The notes under the pieces were generated by a model. That model had not been told where the DNA came from and did no database searches. It worked only from the letters and a program-made list of their open reading frames with translations. From Nannocystis exedens (lineage in GTDB: Bacteria; Myxococcota_A; Polyangia; Nannocystales; Nannocystaceae): a stretch of DNA of 64,000 bases. Positions 58,021 to 64,000 of this stretch are shown piece after piece. Position 1 is the stretch's first letter, and each line of letters opens with the position of its first letter. The DNA is taken from NCBI RefSeq assembly GCF_002343915.1, contig NZ_NETK01000001.1:558001-622000 (forward strand), written 5' to 3'. The position numbers were made by a program, and so were the translations under genes.

Positions 58021-58200
58021 TCAGACGTAGAAGTCGACGATGGCCACGCCGCGCTCCGACGGCTCCGGCGACGACGGCCGCTCATCGAGCTCGTCGGCGG
58101 GTACACGCGGCAGCTCGAGCTCGATCTGCAGCGTCGGAGTCCGCTTGCCCGGGATCTTCTTGCTAGGGACCTGCTTCTGCTTCTCGAGGGCTGGTCGCAT
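58021..58200 (-). CDS. Small protein of 59 residues, unknown
   Basis: Starts at ATG 58200 (MRPALEKQKQVPSKK). Basic at first, acidic in the middle, ending RGVAIVDFYV. It has its own promoter (58228-58256), a purine-rich GGCAGG before the ATG, and a clear terminator after the stop, so it is a complete transcription unit. No family is recognised. A longer upstream extension of the frame exists but has no promoter support. Confidence 0.65.
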   Translation of the reverse strand: MRPALEKQKQVPSKKIPGKRTPTLQIELELPRVPADELDERPSSPEPSERGVAIVDFYV

Positions 58201-58565
58201 GAACACCTGCCTTTTTCGCCAGAAATCCGAATAAGCTACCGGGCCGTTTGTTTCAAAGCTCACGAGGGCGGCGCTTGCACCGCCGGTCCGCGGGGAGTAC
58301 CAATCCTCCCCACGAACGAGGTGGCTCGTTCCACACGCAGCTCCGACCCTGATGTGCCCACCATCCGGTTCGGAGCGCCTGAATTCTTGGTTCGCCACCT
58401 TACGTTTGAGACTAACGCCGCCACGCTTGTTGGCAAGAATTGTCTTCGCGCCGTTGAGCGCTGTTCCAGTGTGCGTCAGGCGTACACCGGAGCCAGGTCT
58501 ACGACGCTCGAATTGAGTCCAGGCGGCGCTGACGACCTTGCCTGGGGGCGTTCGTCGCGACAAAC
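58201..58565. other. Lower-GC intergenic stretch
   Basis: 365 bases between the small gene and the lipoprotein gene, visibly less GC-rich than the rest. Apart from the promoter at its left end I see no gene, tRNA or repeat. The minus frame leading into the small gene stays open to 58563 but shows no recognisable coding pattern. It may be decayed or transferred DNA. Confidence 0.5.
58228..58256 (-). promoter_or_regulatory. Promoter of the 59-residue gene
   Basis: On the minus strand TTGAAA (58251-58256) and TATTCG (58228-58233) are 17 bp apart; the predicted leader is about 20 nt. Confidence 0.55.
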
Positions 58566-59204
58566 TCAGAAGTCAACCACGACCCAGCGGGTGCCTTCCC
58601 GCTCGAGTCGGGCGACCTCGGCGTTTCCCAGGTCGAGGACGGCCTCGTGCGCGTCCGCGACGATGCGATCACCCAGCCGAGCCGCGAGGCGATCGCGGGC
58701 CGTCTGCAAGGCGTCCGCATGCTCGCCCTCGGTCCAGGCGGCACGGAGATCGTCTTCCGACAGGCCGAGCCGGTAGCGCTCGGGGGCGAGGCCCAGGAGC
58801 ACGTCCCAGCGGCGTTGTAGGCTCGCCCGCACCAGGCTCCGCAGCGCAGCGCGGGGCGTCGACTGGTCGTACACGAGGGTCGGGTCCTCGGCGAACACCC
58901 AGCCGCGCGGCGTCCAGCGCACGTCCACCGGGGCGTCGGGCGCGAGGAACACCACCGCCCGCGGGCGGATCTCCGCCGGCTTCTTCAGCGTCTTCGCCCA
59001 GCGCTGGCGGGCCGCTTTGTCGCCCAGGATCGCCGCGTAATCGACGCGCGCGCGCGCGCCGACGAGCACGTGGCTCGACAGTTCCTTCGCGTCGCCGCGA
59101 CGAACCGCACCGGCGGCGCCTTCGCTCGCGCGCGCGAGGCCGCGGACGTCCCGCTGTGCGCAGGATGCGAGCAGCAGCGCCAGGCACACCGCGTGGATCT
59201 TCAC
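58566..59204 (-). CDS. Lipoprotein of unknown function
   Basis: 212 residues with lipobox LASCAQ. The body is alpha/beta, with DAPVDVRWTPRGWVFAEDPTLVY and a C-terminal VARLEREGTRWVVVDF resembling the end of NTF2-like lipoproteins. The GTG start overlaps the fabZ stop (GTGA), so it belongs to the bamA-skp-fabZ unit and may serve the outer membrane. Confidence 0.75.
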   Translation of the reverse strand: MKIHAVCLALLLASCAQRDVRGLARASEGAAGAVRRGDAKELSSHVLVGARARVDYAAILGDKAARQRWAKTLKKPAEIRPRAVVFLAPDAPVDVRWTPRGWVFAEDPTLVYDQSTPRAALRSLVRASLQRRWDVLLGLAPERYRLGLSEDDLRAAWTEGEHADALQTARDRLAARLGDRIVADAHEAVLDLGNAEVARLEREGTRWVVVDF

Positions 59205-59659
59205 GCCGCGCCCCCGGCGTCGCTGCGCTTGGGCTCGATGATCGCGGTGAAGACGCCCGAGCTCTTCACCTGCTCGCCGACGCGGGTCTCGCCGGAGAAC
59301 TTGCCGATCCGGCCGAGGCGCTGCGCCTTGACCTCGATCGTCAGCACATCGCCGGGCACCACCGGGGCGCGGAACTTGGCCTCCTGGATGCCCATGAAGA
59401 AGCAGTTGTGCAGCGCCGGGTCGAACACGCCGGACAGGTTGGCGAGCACGACGGCCGCCTGCGCCATCGCCTCGACCTGGACCACGCCGGGGAGGATCGG
59501 ATAGTTCGGGAAGTGGCCCTGCAGGATCGGGTCGCCGATCGACACCAGCTTCTGGGCCACGATCGATTCGTTCGGGGTCGCCGAGAGCACGCGGTCGATG
59601 AAGAGGAAGGGATACCGGTGCGGCAGGATCTTCTGGAGCTGGACGGCGTCGAGGAGCAT
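59201..59659 (-). CDS. fabZ: 3-hydroxyacyl-ACP dehydratase FabZ
   Basis: Hot-dog-fold dehydratase. The catalytic His is in LPHRYPFLFIDRV, and GHFPNYPILPGVVQVEAMAQ carries the acidic residue. 152 residues. It follows the skp-like genes; lpxD and lpxA, which flank fabZ in many Gram-negatives, are absent here. Confidence 0.96.
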   Translation of the reverse strand: MLLDAVQLQKILPHRYPFLFIDRVLSATPNESIVAQKLVSIGDPILQGHFPNYPILPGVVQVEAMAQAAVVLANLSGVFDPALHNCFFMGIQEAKFRAPVVPGDVLTIEVKAQRLGRIGKFSGETRVGEQVKSSGVFTAIIEPKRSDAGGAA

Positions 59660-59796
59660 CGGTCGACGCCCAGCTTATCAGGCCGCCGCGGCCGCGCCCA
59701 CCGCGGCGCCGGGGCGAGCGCCACGCCGGCGATTAAACGCGAACGCCCGGGCGCGCAGCGACGTGCGCGAGCCCGGGACGAGCGAACGGAAGCGGC

Positions 59797-60360
59797 TTAC
59801 GACGGGTACTTGGCGTTGTAGCGCTTGACCAGCTCGGCGGTGATGTCGAGGCCGGGCTCGACGAACAGCACGGTCGAGTCCTCGCGGATCAGCACGAGGT
59901 CGACGTTCTTCTCGGCGGCCAGCTTGTCGATGATCGTCTGGCAGTTCTTGTAGATGTCCTCGAGGACACGCGACTCCTGCTGCGTGAGCTCCTGCTGCAT
60001 GGTCATGTAGATCTGCTGCATCTCCATGTACTCCTTCTGCAGCGCCTCCTCGGCGGCGGCGAGCTTCTCGCCCTGGAGGCTCTTGAGCTTGCCGGTGTCG
60101 GCCTCGAGCTTCTTGCGCTTCTGCTCGAGCTTCTCCTGCTTGGCCTTGGAGCTGTCCTCGAGCTTCTTGCGGGCGGCCTGGCCCTGCTTGGTGTCGGCGA
60201 GGACCTTTTGCATGTCGACGACGGCGACGCCGCGGATCTGCGGGATGGTCGCCTGGGCCGGAGTGACGGCGCCCGGGGCGAAGCCGGCGCCGCTGACGAA
60301 GGCGAGCGCGACGGCGGCGGCGGACAAGAGGCGAGCGAAACGACGCTGGGGGGTGAACAT
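59797..60360 (-). CDS. OmpH/Skp-like periplasmic chaperone, copy 2
   Basis: 187 residues with a signal peptide (ALAFVSGAGFAPGAVTPAQA), the conserved beta segment GVAVVDMQKVLADTKQG, a long Lys/Glu coiled coil, and the closing VDLVLIREDSTVLFVEPGLDIT segment. Holds unfolded outer-membrane proteins on their way to BamA. It lies 23 bp after copy 1. Confidence 0.9.
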   Translation of the reverse strand: MFTPQRRFARLLSAAAVALAFVSGAGFAPGAVTPAQATIPQIRGVAVVDMQKVLADTKQGQAARKKLEDSSKAKQEKLEQKRKKLEADTGKLKSLQGEKLAAAEEALQKEYMEMQQIYMTMQQELTQQESRVLEDIYKNCQTIIDKLAAEKNVDLVLIREDSTVLFVEPGLDITAELVKRYNAKYPS

Positions 60361-60383
60361 GGCGGGGCGATCCTTCAGGTGAG

Positions 60384-60935
60384 TCACTTGTGCTTCTTGT
60401 CGTAGGCGACGATCACGCGGTTGGTGATGTCGAGCTTGGGGTTGGCGTACAGGACCGTCGCCGGCGAGCGGACCAGTACGATCTGAAGACCCTCCTCCGC
60501 CGCGATGTCTTTCACGATGGCCGCGACGTTCTTGTAGATCTTCTCGGTGAGCTGCGCCTCTTTCGTCGCCACGTCCTCCTGGAGCTGGGCGTAGAGCTGC
60601 TGCAGCTCCTGGTCCTTGACCACGAGCTCTTGCTGGCGCTTGGCGATCTCCTCGTCGGAGAGCATCGCCCGCTTGGCCATCAGGTCCTCGTACTTCTTCT
60701 TGAGGTCCTCGGTCTTCTTGTCGAGCTGCGACTGGCCCTTCGCAAACACCGACTCGAGGTCCTTCTTGCCCTTGGTGCCCTGCGTGGTCTCCAGCAGGCA
60801 GCGCTGCAGGTCGACGAGGGCGACCTGTTTGAGGGCGTTAAGCGTGGCAGCCGGCGCGGCGGCGACCGTGGAGGCGCCGAGCACGCCGGCCGTCATAGCC
60901 GCTGCGAGGAGGAGAACGCGCGAGGTAGAGGGCAT
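60384..60935 (-). CDS. OmpH/Skp-like periplasmic chaperone, copy 1
   Basis: 183 residues with a signal peptide ending AAAPA, the conserved VALVDLQRCLLETTQG strand, a central coiled coil, and the C-terminal LQIVLVRSPATVLYANPKLDIT segment. It is clearly paralogous to the next gene. A 171-bp gap separates it from bamA. Confidence 0.92.
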   Translation of the reverse strand: MPSTSRVLLLAAAMTAGVLGASTVAAAPAATLNALKQVALVDLQRCLLETTQGTKGKKDLESVFAKGQSQLDKKTEDLKKKYEDLMAKRAMLSDEEIAKRQQELVVKDQELQQLYAQLQEDVATKEAQLTEKIYKNVAAIVKDIAAEEGLQIVLVRSPATVLYANPKLDITNRVIVAYDKKHK

Positions 60936-61106
60936 AACGGGCGGACCTTAGCCGGCGCCGCGCAGGGGGGCAACCGGGCTGGCCTCGGACGCGGGGACTT
61001 ACAGCTGCATTCATGCGGCCTGGCGACCTGGAGCGGCCGTCAGGGTGTGGCCTAGCTCACCCGATTTGCCGCTGGGCGCGCCGCAAACCCGGTCCTGGCG
61101 GGGTTC

Positions 61107-63764
61107 TCAGAAGCTGTTGCCGACGTTGAACTCGAAGACGACCGGCTCGTCGCCGTAATAGAACTCGGTGGGCGGCAGGCGGTCGAGCGGGAAGCCCCAC
61201 TCGAACCGCAGGGGGCCGATCGGCGACTGCCAGCGGAAGCCGAAGCCGACCGAGCGGCGCAGCGACTTGAGGAAGCCCGGCGCGCCGGGGCGCAAGAGCG
61301 TGCACGGATCGCTCTTCGGCTGCTCGACCGGGTTGGCCTCGACGCAGTACAGCGGCTCGGTGTTGTAGGCGTTGCCGATGTCCATGAAGACCACGCCCTT
61401 GATGTTGGCGGGCGGGACCATCATGAACTCGAGCTCGAGGTTCAACGCCGTCAGCAGGTTGCCGCCGATCGTGTACGGGATGAGGGTCGCCGTCGGGTCG
61501 GAGCTGCCGAGCACCTTGATCGCAGGGCCGAGGCTGCGCAGGCGATAGCCGCGGATGCCGCCGTCGCCGAAGATGCCGCCGGGGAAGTAACGCTCGAACA
61601 CCGGCACGCCCTTGTCCTGCGGGCTGTGGATGAAGCCGACCTGCAGGCGGGTCTTGAACACGAGCCAGGCGCGGAACGCCTGCTTGCTGCGGATGATCGG
61701 GAAGTAGAAGCGGAAGTTGGCGTCGTAGCGGTTAAACCGGTTCTGCGAGCCCCAGTACTTGTTGGCGAACTCGGCCCGAATCTCGTGGCGCATGCCCTCG
61801 GTCGGGAACAGGTAGTTGTCGGTCGTGTCGTAGCGGAGGCTGGCCGTGATCGCCGAGGTGATGCCGTTGTTGAAGAGGTTCGAGATCAGGGCCTGGCCGC
61901 TGTAGAGCGTCGAGTAGGCGCCGCCGGTGAACAGGCCGGCGCCGCCGCCGTAGTAGCCGCCGAACGAGCCGAAGTTGCCGAAGCCGACCTTGATGTACTC
62001 GAACGAGTAGCCGGCGAACAGGATGAGGTTCGGGATCCGCGGGATCGGGTAACCCCACGACAGGCGCACGCCGGTGCTCTCGCGCGAGAACCCGGGGAAC
62101 ACGTTGCGCGAGTTGAAGATGTTGAACGAGAAGTTCCAGCGCGAGTCGAGGAAGTAGCGCGTGATGTAGGCGAGGTTGAACAGGCGCCGCAGGCTCGACA
62201 TCTGGGCCACGAGGGTCACCGTGGTGCCGCGGCCGAGGAAGTTGTCGTACTGGATCTGCGCCTGCAGCACGAAGTTCTCGATCGTGCTGAAGCCGGCGCC
62301 GACCTGGAACGTGCCGGTCAGGCGCTCGGTCACCTCGACGTTGAGGACGATCTTGTCCTCGGCGCTGCCCTTGCTGGTCGAGATCGTGACCTGGTTGAAG
62401 TAGCCGAGCCGCATCGCGTTGAACTCGGACTGCTCCTTGCCGCTCTCGGAGTAGAGGTCGCCCTCGCGCAGCGCCATCTCGCGGCGGATGACCTTGTCGG
62501 CGGTCTTGTCGTTGCCGCTGATGTTGATGCGCTCGACGTAGACGAGCGGGCCCTTGCCGACCTCGAGCGTCATGTAGAGCTTGAGGTTCTCGCGGTCCTG
62601 GCGGCCGTCCGGGATGACGTTGACGTAGGCGTGGCCGGCGTCCTTGTAGCGGCGCTCGATGTCCTGGATGATCGTCTGGATCTTCCCCATCGAGGCGACG
62701 TCGCCCTCCTTGATCACGGGGGTGATCGAGTCGGCCAGGACGTTCTCGTTGTAGAGAGCCTGCTCGCCGCGCCCGAGGACCTCCTTCGCGCGGATCTTGC
62801 CGACGCGATACTGCGGGCCCTCGTCGACCGGGACGGTGACGTAGACGAACCGACGGTCCGGGCTGAGGCTCAGCTCCGGGTCCTTGACGTTGACGTCGAG
62901 GTAGCCGTTGTCGGTGTAGAACTGCTTCAACATCTGGAAGTCGCCGGCGAACGCCTCCTTGTTGAAGACGCCGCCGGCCTTCTTCGTGACGACGCTGAGG
63001 TAGCCGCCGACGCGCGTGATCATGTGCTTGCGCAGCTCGTCGTCGGTGAAGGCTTGGTTGCCGATGAAGGTGATCTTGCGGACGATGGTCTCGGCCGCCT
63101 CGCTGATCACGATCTGGATGTCGACCTTGCCGATCTCGTCCTCGACCGGGCGCAGGCCGTAGGTCACCTCGGCCAGGAAGAAGCCCTTCTCGACGTAGAG
63201 CTGCTTGACCTTCTCGACGTTGGCCCGCACGGCGCCGACGTCGAGGATCGCGTTGAGCTTGAGGTCGAGCTGCTCGTTGATGTCGTCGAGCTTGATCTTG
63301 CTGTTGCCCTCGACGACGATCTTCCGGATCGTCGGCCGCTCCTTGACGATGTAGGTGAGCACCACGCCCGACGGCGTCAGCTCGCCCTCGACGCGGATGT
63401 CGTCGAACTTGCCGAGGCCCCACAGCCGCTTGATGTCGGTCGCCAGGTTGCGCGGGTTGACCACGGCCTCGATGTGGCTCTCGAGCTCGAGCATCATCGC
63501 CTCGCTCTCGACCCGGCGGTTGCCCTCGAAGCGGATGTCGACGATCGGCTGGCCGTAGAGCTCCTGGGGCACGCCGGCGGCGGCGGCGCGGAAGAAGAAC
63601 TCGCTGCCGATGTCGGCCATGCTCGGCAGGGCGACCGCGACCTGTCCCACGAGACAGAGCAGCGCGGACACCAGCAACGCCAGCGCGCGGGACCAGGGGC
63701 GGCGGGCCAGCCACACGCGAAGCGCCTCTCCGCGAGCGGAGCTGTGAAAACGACGCTCCGTCAC
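61107..63764 (-). CDS. bamA: Outer membrane protein assembly factor BamA
   Basis: 885 residues: a signal/anchor region, five POTRA domains (about 70-430, for example [49 protein letters not shown]), and a 16-strand barrel with the VRGF-like motif written here as [12 protein letters not shown] and a C-terminal phenylalanine (FEFNVGNSF). It inserts beta-barrel proteins into the outer membrane. The GTG start overlaps the upstream ABC ATPase stop (GTGA). A repeat unit lies at 63641. Confidence 0.97.
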   Translation of the reverse strand: MTERRFHSSARGEALRVWLARRPWSRALALLVSALLCLVGQVAVALPSMADIGSEFFFRAAAAGVPQELYGQPIVDIRFEGNRRVESEAMMLELESHIEAVVNPRNLATDIKRLWGLGKFDDIRVEGELTPSGVVLTYIVKERPTIRKIVVEGNSKIKLDDINEQLDLKLNAILDVGAVRANVEKVKQLYVEKGFFLAEVTYGLRPVEDEIGKVDIQIVISEAAETIVRKITFIGNQAFTDDELRKHMITRVGGYLSVVTKKAGGVFNKEAFAGDFQMLKQFYTDNGYLDVNVKDPELSLSPDRRFVYVTVPVDEGPQYRVGKIRAKEVLGRGEQALYNENVLADSITPVIKEGDVASMGKIQTIIQDIERRYKDAGHAYVNVIPDGRQDRENLKLYMTLEVGKGPLVYVERINISGNDKTADKVIRREMALREGDLYSESGKEQSEFNAMRLGYFNQVTISTSKGSAEDKIVLNVEVTERLTGTFQVGAGFSTIENFVLQAQIQYDNFLGRGTTVTLVAQMSSLRRLFNLAYITRYFLDSRWNFSFNIFNSRNVFPGFSRESTGVRLSWGYPIPRIPNLILFAGYSFEYIKVGFGNFGSFGGYYGGGAGLFTGGAYSTLYSGQALISNLFNNGITSAITASLRYDTTDNYLFPTEGMRHEIRAEFANKYWGSQNRFNRYDANFRFYFPIIRSKQAFRAWLVFKTRLQVGFIHSPQDKGVPVFERYFPGGIFGDGGIRGYRLRSLGPAIKVLGSSDPTATLIPYTIGGNLLTALNLELEFMMVPPANIKGVVFMDIGNAYNTEPLYCVEANPVEQPKSDPCTLLRPGAPGFLKSLRRSVGFGFRWQSPIGPLRFEWGFPLDRLPPTEFYYGDEPVVFEFNVGNSF

Positions 63765-64000
63765 GGGGCTTTCGCGGCGCTCCGCTCGTCGCCGGCGCGG
63801 CCTGGGCCGCGCTGATCGTCGACGAGACGCCCGTCTTCCATGCGGATCCGGCGCGGCACCTGGCGCGCCAGCTCCATGTTGTGAGTGACGATCAGCAGCG
63901 TCATCTTCCGCTCGTCGTTGAGGCGGAACAAAAGGTCGTGCACCTCGTCGCTGGTCCGCGTGTCGAGGTTGCCGGTCGGCTCGTCGGCCAGCAGCAGCGC
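63761..64000 (-). CDS. lolD: ABC transporter ATPase, LolD-like (C-terminal part)
   Basis: Only the last 79 residues are inside the window. Walker B plus D-loop ([12 protein letters not shown]) and the switch His (IVTHNMELA) are visible. The sequence is of the LolD/MacB type, and the position directly before bamA supports LolD, the ATPase of the lipoprotein-sorting complex. A 15-residue Gly/Arg/Ala tail closes the protein. Confidence 0.85.
   Translation of the reverse strand, partial: ALLLADEPTGNLDTRTSDEVHDLLFRLNDERKMTLLIVTHNMELARQVPRRIRMEDGRLVDDQRGPGRAGDERSAAKAP

Noticed and set aside
58021..58563. A 180-residue version of the small gene starting at 58563
   Set aside because: The promoter at 58228-58256 and the purine-rich site before 58200 support the short form; the extra part lacks the codon pattern of the genome.
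58201..58565. Possible tRNA or other structured RNA in the lower-GC gap
   Set aside because: No T-loop GTTCRA-type sequence with matching acceptor stem on either strand; nothing foldable as cloverleaf by eye.

Overview
The window is a contiguous piece of a very GC-rich chromosome (clearly above 70% G+C by eye) from a myxobacterium, most likely a Nannocystis-type member of the Myxococcota. The pointers are FrzS-type pseudo-receiver/coiled-coil genes, choice-of-anchor-L lipoproteins with DUF4215 cysteine-rich repeats, a DUF1592/DUF1552 pair, long Thr/Ser/Pro linkers behind lipoboxes, and the GC-rich codon use. I saw no rRNA, tRNA, CRISPR array, transposase or prophage gene.

Layout. 0-7 kb (+): a ClpA/B-like AAA+ protein, two FrzS-like pseudo-receiver genes (the second frameshifted), hflX, and a 63-bp tandem repeat. 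7-14 kb: uppP, queA (-), a secreted protein of unknown role, a frameshifted HEAT-like protein, a MEMO-family protein, and a tetR (-) with an apparent auto-operator. 14.6-16 kb: a lipoprotein and an HU protein with an acidic tail. 29.1 down to 16.2 kb (-): one long collinear run, yceD-rpmF-plsX-fabD-fabG-acpP-fabF-rpiB-nrdR-ribD-ribE-ribBA-coaBC-uracil-DNA glycosylase, covering phospholipid/fatty-acid initiation, riboflavin, CoA and DNA repair. 29.3-33.3 kb (+): a giant exported beta-repeat protein. 33.6-39.6 kb (-): three paralogous anchor-L lipoproteins. 39.9-42.9 kb (-): ComEA-like, lysC, Bfd-like ferredoxin, pdxJ. 43-52 kb: an FAD/NAD(P)-binding protein, rarA (-), DUF5329 and DUF423 genes, a lipoprotein with an animal-type D8C domain (-), and a DUF1592/DUF1552 pair. 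52-58 kb (-): FHA/AAA+ regulator-folP-cdaA-ybbR-glmM, linking c-di-AMP synthesis to envelope precursor supply. 58-64 kb (-): lolD (partial)-bamA-two skp-like genes-fabZ-lipoprotein, the outer-membrane assembly block.

The most striking element is not a gene. A short palindromic repeat, CATG-YCC-N4-GGR (often with CCTG or CAGG instead of CATG), occurs at nearly 40 places. In arrays the CATG tetramers recur at an exact 14-bp period, up to eight in a row. Every one of the six convergent gene-gene gaps carries such an array and none of the six divergent (promoter) gaps does. Single units and short arrays also lie inside coding sequences, in frame, for example as an extra loop in uppP and across the conserved C-terminal motif of the AAA+ protein. 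I do not recognise this family.

Other points of interest are the bacterial D8C domain, the beta-repeat protein, the patchwork of near-identity between anchor-L paralogues 1 and 3, an enhancer-binding-protein relative lacking the sigma54-contacting loop, a RibBA with a degenerate GTP cyclohydrolase half, and two single-base frameshifts, both at or next to C5 runs.
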